A stretch of 64,000 nt of DNA from assembly GCA_913061005.1 (NCBI GenBank), contig CAJXSH010000004.1, forward strand, positions 1 through 64,000, given 5' to 3'. Position 1 is the stretch's first letter. Each line of letters begins with the position of its first letter. This stretch comes from an uncultured Ectothiorhodospiraceae bacterium. Its GTDB lineage: Bacteria > Pseudomonadota > Gammaproteobacteria > Nitrococcales > Nitrococcaceae. The notes beneath the pieces were generated by a model, which saw only the letters and a list, made by a program, of their open reading frames with translations, made no database searches and had not been told where the DNA came from. Shown in pieces: positions 58,925 through 64,000 of the stretch. The position numbers and the translations under genes are program-made.

Positions 58925-59354
58925 GGGGCGCGCCCGGATCCTCTCCGCCGGCGTGGTGGTGGTCCGGCCCGAGAACGCGACCTGGCAGTTTCTGCTGCTC
59001 CGCGCCTATCAGTACTGGGACTTTCCCAAGGGCCGGACCGAGCCGGACGAAACCCCAAAACAAGCCGCGTTGCGCGAGGTCGCCGAGGAGACCGGGATCA
59101 CCGATCTGACATTTCCCTGGGGCGATGACTATGTCGAGACCGGCCCCTACGCCCGGGGCAAGATCGCCCGCTACTACCTGGGTGAGACGCAGCAGAAAAC
59201 CGTCGTTCTCGGGATTGCCCCGGAGCTTGGCACCCCCGAGCATCACGAATGGCGCTGGGTCGACTTTGCAACCGCCTACGCCATCACCGCACCGCGGGTA
59301 CGGCATGTCCTGGACTGGGCCGTCGAACGCCTCCCCGCCCGGCCCGAGGACTAG
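58917..59354 (+). CDS. Nudix hydrolase (Ap4A-hydrolase-like)
   Basis: A 145-residue Nudix protein. The Nudix box is complete: [23 protein letters not shown] fits Gx5Ex7REUXEEXGU, beginning at about residue 41. The N-terminal [28 protein letters not shown] and C-terminal [14 protein letters not shown] match bis(5'-nucleosyl)-tetraphosphatase relatives, but the substrate cannot be fixed. The ATG at 58917 overlaps hemE and fits the family start; upstream in-frame codons belong to the hemE region. Confidence 0.88.
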   Translation: MPEGRARILSAGVVVVRPENATWQFLLLRAYQYWDFPKGRTEPDETPKQAALREVAEETGITDLTFPWGDDYVETGPYARGKIARYYLGETQQKTVVLGIAPELGTPEHHEWRWVDFATAYAITAPRVRHVLDWAVERLPARPED

Positions 59355-59363
59355 GCGAGTGGC

Positions 59364-60443
<1,080 letters not shown>

Positions 60444-60467
60444 GCCGGCGCAGCCACAGGAGGCTTC

Positions 60468-61286
60468 ATGGATTTGTATGCCGTTTTTGGCCATCCCGTT
60501 GGCCACTCACTCTCTCCCCGGATCCATCGGCTGTTTGCCGAGGAAACCGCCCAGCAGATCGAATACGAACGCCGCGAGCCACCGCTCGAGGGCTTCGCCG
60601 ATGCCATCCAGGCCTTTCGCGAGGAAGGCGGGCACGGCGCCAATGTCACCGTCCCGTTCAAAGAGCAGGCCTGGTCACTGGCCGAGCAGCGCAGCGAACG
60701 CGCCGAGCGGGCGGGTGCGGTCAACACCCTGGTCTGCGGGGACATCCTCTATGGCGATAACACCGATGGTGAAGGGCTGATCAACGATCTGCGCAACAAC
60801 CTGGGCGTTGGCCTGGCCGGCAAACGGCTTCTGGTCATCGGCGCCGGGGGGGCCGCCCGCGGCGTGCTCGGACCGCTGCTGGTCGAACAGCCGGCGAGCC
60901 TGATCATCGCCAATCGCACCGCCGACAAGGCGCGTGTCCTCGCCAAGGCCTTTGATGACATCGGCAGCGTCGATGGCTGCGGGCTGGATGCGCTCGAGGG
61001 CGAGCGCTTCGAGGTGGTCATCAACGCCACCTCCAGCGGACTGGACGGCGATGTCCCGACGCTGCCGGCGAGCATCGTCGCCGAAGGTGCCACCGCCTAC
61101 GACATGTTCTACAGCGCCGAGCCCACGCCCTTTCTGCGCTGGGCCGAGGCCAATGGCGCATTCCGTACCCGCGACGGCCTGGGCATGCTGGTCGAACAGG
61201 CGGCCGCCTCATTCGAGTTGTGGCGCCGCATCCGACCAAGCACCGAGCCGGTCATCGAGGCGCTGCGGCACGACACCCGTCCCTGA
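60468..61286 (+). CDS. aroE: Shikimate dehydrogenase
   Basis: NADPH-dependent reduction of dehydroshikimate to shikimate. The 272 residues include VFGHPVGHSLSPRIH at the N-terminus, GANVTVPFKE with the catalytic lysine, YGDNTDGEGLIND and the nucleotide motif VIGAGGAARGVLGPLL. ACAGGAGG precedes the ATG. It is followed after three bases by an antiporter gene on the same strand. Confidence 0.96.
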   Translation: MDLYAVFGHPVGHSLSPRIHRLFAEETAQQIEYERREPPLEGFADAIQAFREEGGHGANVTVPFKEQAWSLAEQRSERAERAGAVNTLVCGDILYGDNTDGEGLINDLRNNLGVGLAGKRLLVIGAGGAARGVLGPLLVEQPASLIIANRTADKARVLAKAFDDIGSVDGCGLDALEGERFEVVINATSSGLDGDVPTLPASIVAEGATAYDMFYSAEPTPFLRWAEANGAFRTRDGLGMLVEQAAASFELWRRIRPSTEPVIEALRHDTRP

Positions 61287-61289
61287 TCC

Positions 61290-62510
61290 ATGCCCATCGA
61301 AGCCAGCGCCGCACCGGATGGGCTGCTGGTATTGCTGGTCGGCGGCGCCACACTGGCCGCGGTGGTCATTCGTCATCTCTGCCAGCGGCTCGCGCTGCCC
61401 GCCCTGGTGGGGTACATCGCCATCGGACTGGCGCTGCGCGGCACGGATCGCCTCATCCCCATCCTCCGCGAGCCGGTGCTGGCCGCCTTCGAACTGCTCG
61501 CCGCCCTGGGGCTGGTGGCGCTGCTGTTTCGGGTCGGGCTCAACAGCGACCCGCGTCGACTGCTGCAAAAGCTCCCCAGCGCCAGTCTGATCTGGGCGGT
61601 CAGCGTATTCACCTCGGGGCTGGCCGGCTTTGCCGCCGCCCGGTGGGTGGGCTTTGACACCCTGCCGTCGCTGGTCGCCGGTGTGGCGCTGACTGCCACC
61701 AGCATCGGCGTGGCACTGCCGCCCTGGCAAGAGGCGAACGCCCTGAACAGCGACAGCGGCGCGCTGGTGCTGGATGTGGCCGAGCTGGATGACATCTCCG
61801 GTGTGGTGCTGATGGCGCTGCTGCTCAGTCTCATTCCGGCCATCAGCGCCGGTGGCGCGCTGGAGTGGACGGCACTGGGGCTCACCGGTGCCGGGCTGCT
61901 GGCCAGCCTCGCGGCCTTTGCCGTTGCCTGCTGGTTGTTTGCGCATTACCTCGAGCCGCCGCTGGCCCGCTTTCTCGCCTCACGCGAGCGGCCACCGGCC
62001 CGTATGCTGGTGGTTGTCGCCCTGGGCAGCCTGATCGCCGCGCTGGCCGGGATGCTGGGCTTCTCGCTGGCGGTGGGGGCACTGTTTGCGGGGCTGATCT
62101 TCAGCAAGGCGCCACGCCGGGTGCGGCAGGACCGGGCCTATATCGTGCTCTACGATTTTCTCTCGCCGTTTTTTTTCATCGGCATTGGCCTGAAGCTCTC
62201 ACCGGACGCCCTGGTTGGCGCCCTGGGCGCCGGCGCGGTGCTGTTGGTCGCCGCGGTCGTCGGCAAGCTTGTCGGCGTCATGCTCCCCGCCCGGTGGGCC
62301 GCACCCCCCGGGGCCGCCCTGCCGCTGGGCCTCAGCATGGTGCCGCGGGCCGAGATCGCCATGGTGATTGTCGACCAGGCAGGGCGCTACGGCGATGATG
62401 TGGTGCCCGCCACCCTCTACGGGGCGATGGTGCTGGTGGTGCTTGCCACCTGCGCGATCACCCCGGCGCTCATCCAGCGTCTGCTGGCCAGCCGCGGGGC
62501 GCTGGATTAA
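61290..62510 (+). CDS. CPA2-type cation:proton antiporter without regulatory domain
   Basis: A 406-residue membrane protein of about 12 helices. It has ALPALVGYIAIGLALRG near the start, the GVALTATSIGVALPPWQE and LVLDVAELDDISGVVLMALL ion-path segments typical of Na+/H+ exchangers, and SMVPRAEIAMVIVDQAG near the end. Unlike the KefB-like gene at 18041 it has no TrkA-N domain. Likely exports Na+ or K+ against protons. Three bases after aroE; its 3' end overlaps the convergent carbonic anhydrase gene by four bases. Confidence 0.87.
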   Translation: MPIEASAAPDGLLVLLVGGATLAAVVIRHLCQRLALPALVGYIAIGLALRGTDRLIPILREPVLAAFELLAALGLVALLFRVGLNSDPRRLLQKLPSASLIWAVSVFTSGLAGFAAARWVGFDTLPSLVAGVALTATSIGVALPPWQEANALNSDSGALVLDVAELDDISGVVLMALLLSLIPAISAGGALEWTALGLTGAGLLASLAAFAVACWLFAHYLEPPLARFLASRERPPARMLVVVALGSLIAALAGMLGFSLAVGALFAGLIFSKAPRRVRQDRAYIVLYDFLSPFFFIGIGLKLSPDALVGALGAGAVLLVAAVVGKLVGVMLPARWAAPPGAALPLGLSMVPRAEIAMVIVDQAGRYGDDVVPATLYGAMVLVVLATCAITPALIQRLLASRGALD

Positions 62511-63040
62511 CCCGGACCGGCGTCGCGGTAGTCGGCCATCAGGCGGCTGTAGTGCTCGGCGGAGTAGGCGAGCTGTTCGATTTCGGTGTCGGTGAGCGCC
62601 CGAACGGCCCGGGCCGGACTGCCCAGATACAGATAACCCCGCTCCAGACGCTTGCCCGGCGGCACCAGGGTGTGGGCCCCGATGATGACCTCGTCGTCCA
62701 CCACCGCGCCATCGAGCACCGTCGCCCCCATGCCGACCAGCACCCGGTCGCCAATGGTGCAGGCATGGACCACCGCACGATGGCCGACGGTGACCGCTTC
62801 GCCGATCAGCGCCGGGTGGCCGGATTGATAGGGCCCCTGGTGGGCGACATGCACGATCACCCCGTCCTGGATGTTGCTGCGCTGCCCCACCTCGATGCGA
62901 TGGACATCCCCCCGCAACACCGCCGTCGGCCAGACCGAGACCGAATCGGCCAGGGTGACATCACCGATCACCACCGCGGTGTCGTGAACCCAGGCCGTCG
63001 CCGCGATCGACGGCATGACGCCTTTGTATTGCTCAATCAT
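62507..63040 (-). CDS. Gamma-carbonic anhydrase family protein (YrdA-like)
   Basis: A 177-residue left-handed beta-helix trimer protein built of hexapeptide repeats (IGDVTLADSVSVWPTAVLRGDVHRIEVGQ and on). The zinc histidines are in VIVHVAHQGP and GHRAVVHACTIG, so the metal site appears complete. Most members like YrdA show low or no carbonic anhydrase activity, so function is uncertain. Its 3' end overlaps the antiporter gene by four bases on the other strand; upstream is a partial gor on the same strand. Confidence 0.88.
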   Translation of the reverse strand: MIEQYKGVMPSIAATAWVHDTAVVIGDVTLADSVSVWPTAVLRGDVHRIEVGQRSNIQDGVIVHVAHQGPYQSGHPALIGEAVTVGHRAVVHACTIGDRVLVGMGATVLDGAVVDDEVIIGAHTLVPPGKRLERGYLYLGSPARAVRALTDTEIEQLAYSAEHYSRLMADYRDAGPG

Positions 63041-63064
63041 CGATCCACCCCGCAGCGGCCTGTA

Positions 63065-64000
63065 TCAGCTCATTGTCACCAGCTCTTCGGCGCTGGTCGG
63101 ATGAATGGCAACCGTGTCATCCAGATCCGCCTTGGTCGCGCCCATGCGCAGCGCCACGGCAAAGCCCTGGAGCATCTCATCGCTGCCCACCCCAAAAAGA
63201 TGGATACCCACCAGGCGTTCCGATTCACCGACGCAGACAAGCTTCATGGTGCTGCGCTGCTTGTCCTCGGCCGGGGCCAGGGCGTAGTCCATCGGCACAA
63301 AGGCGGTTTCGTGGATGCGCACCGCCTCACCGTACTGCGCCCGCGCCTGGGCCTCGGTGAGCCCCACCGTGCCAATGGGCGGGTGGGTGAACACCACCGT
63401 GGGCACGTCGCGGTAGTCCAGCCGACGGTCGCCCTGCCCGCCCCACAGCCGATCGGCGAGGCGTCGGCCGGCGGCGATCGCCACCGGGGTCAGCGGATAG
63501 GGATTGTCGGTGACATCCCCCAGGGCAAAGATATGCGGCTGATTGGTGGCCTGCCAGTCGTCCACCGGGATGGTACCGCGCTCGTCCGCGCTGACACCGG
63601 CGGCCTCCAGGCCCAGCTCATCGGTATTGGGCAGCCGCCCCACCGCCCAGATCACCTGATCGAGCCCCTCGAGGCTGCGACCATCCTCGGCGTAGAGGTT
63701 GTAGCCGCCCCATCCGGCTTCGAGCCCCGCCGGGGTAAAGTGGTTGACCAGCGTCGGGCCGTGGGCACCGATGGCCTCGACATAGGCGTTCTGAATGGCC
63801 TCGTCAAAATCCCGCAGGGGTTTTTCGCGACGGACCACCAGACTGACCTCGCTGCCCAGGGCATGGAGCACACCGGCCAGCTCGACGGCGATGTAGCCGG
63901 CACCGACCACGGCGACCCGCTGTGGGCGCTCCTGCATGGCAAAGAACCCGTCCGAGTCGATCCCCAGATCGCCGCCGGGGATGCCCGGCCGGCCCGGCAC
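63065..64000 (-). CDS. gor: Glutathione-disulfide reductase, C-terminal part
   Basis: Reduces oxidised glutathione with NADPH. The window ends inside the gene, so only the last about 311 residues are present and the FAD domain with the redox-active disulfide lies outside. The NADPH motif [21 protein letters not shown], the second FAD segment [23 protein letters not shown] and the interface end [14 protein letters not shown] with the catalytic His are diagnostic. It complements gshB at the window start. The residues remain in frame to base 64000. Confidence 0.94.
   Translation of the reverse strand: MPGRPGIPGGDLGIDSDGFFAMQERPQRVAVVGAGYIAVELAGVLHALGSEVSLVVRREKPLRDFDEAIQNAYVEAIGAHGPTLVNHFTPAGLEAGWGGYNLYAEDGRSLEGLDQVIWAVGRLPNTDELGLEAAGVSADERGTIPVDDWQATNQPHIFALGDVTDNPYPLTPVAIAAGRRLADRLWGGQGDRRLDYRDVPTVVFTHPPIGTVGLTEAQARAQYGEAVRIHETAFVPMDYALAPAEDKQRSTMKLVCVGESERLVGIHLFGVGSDEMLQGFAVALRMGATKADLDDTVAIHPTSAEELVTMS

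Overview
The window reads as chromosomal core genome of a GC-rich, halophilic gammaproteobacterium, most like the Ectothiorhodospiraceae and, by its compactness and gene content, like Spiribacter. This rests on recognised gene neighbourhoods (several blocks match the Pseudomonas order with specific losses), on acidic proteins such as an omega subunit with a long acidic tail, and on very tight packing, where most co-directional genes overlap at ATGA or GTGA. No database search was possible, so the genus is an inference. I saw no rRNA, tRNA, CRISPR array, prophage or insertion sequence, and no gene-free stretch above about 230 bases.

Region 1 (1-10431, all + strand): tail of an unidentified gene, then gshB-ruvX-pyrR-pyrB-pyrC' and a ferredoxin-reductase-like gene. 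A second run follows: yggS-proC-yggT-metX-metW, a DUF4426 secreted protein and a histone-deacetylase-family amidohydrolase. The dihydroorotase gene has lost the metal-binding HxH pair and so resembles the non-catalytic PyrC' of Pseudomonas.

Region 2 (10432-10657): an AT-rich island between convergent genes, with two perfect DnaA boxes, degenerate extra boxes, three GATC sites and a hairpin. It is a candidate replication origin or DnaA-binding locus and the most interesting non-coding segment here.

Region 3 (10658-29333, mostly - strand): zapE, ilvD, then an aa3-type cytochrome c oxidase locus in pieces: sco and a caa3-type ctaG; ctaB-ctaA-(hypothetical)-surf1; and DUF2244-ctaC-ctaD-(37-aa membrane peptide)-ctaE. 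Interspersed are sohB, tusA, lipA, a KefB-like antiporter facing a tandem-Usp gene, DUF2909 and bioC. tusA and a small acidic gene are separated by a perfect 11-bp inverted repeat that carries a -10-like hexamer for each direction.

Region 4 (29422-40497): comF; ubiA-ubiC-recG-ridA-spoT-rpoZ-gmk on the - strand; then rph-rdgB-hemW and a CPXCG zinc-ribbon-like protein on the + strand, and sirB2 on the - strand.

Region 5 (40697-64000, mostly + strand): type-B L31, gltA, a nucleotidyltransferase-like gene and mrcA (both - strand); pilM-pilN-pilO/pilP fusion-short pilQ-aroK-aroB-dgt; gltB-gltD-hemE-nudix-hemB-aroE; a cation/proton antiporter; a gamma-carbonic anhydrase and a partial gor (both - strand). 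The pilus genes form a reduced set closer in size to the DNA-uptake HofMNOPQ/ComA-E type than to a full type IV pilus set, and comF is also in the window.

Nothing here is a clear new multi-gene system. The best candidates for follow-up are the DnaA-box island, the tusA palindrome, the ORF6N-like gene co-transcribed with oxidase assembly genes, the PilO-PilP fusion with a minimal secretin, and the cluster-less PyrK-like protein ending the pyrimidine operon.
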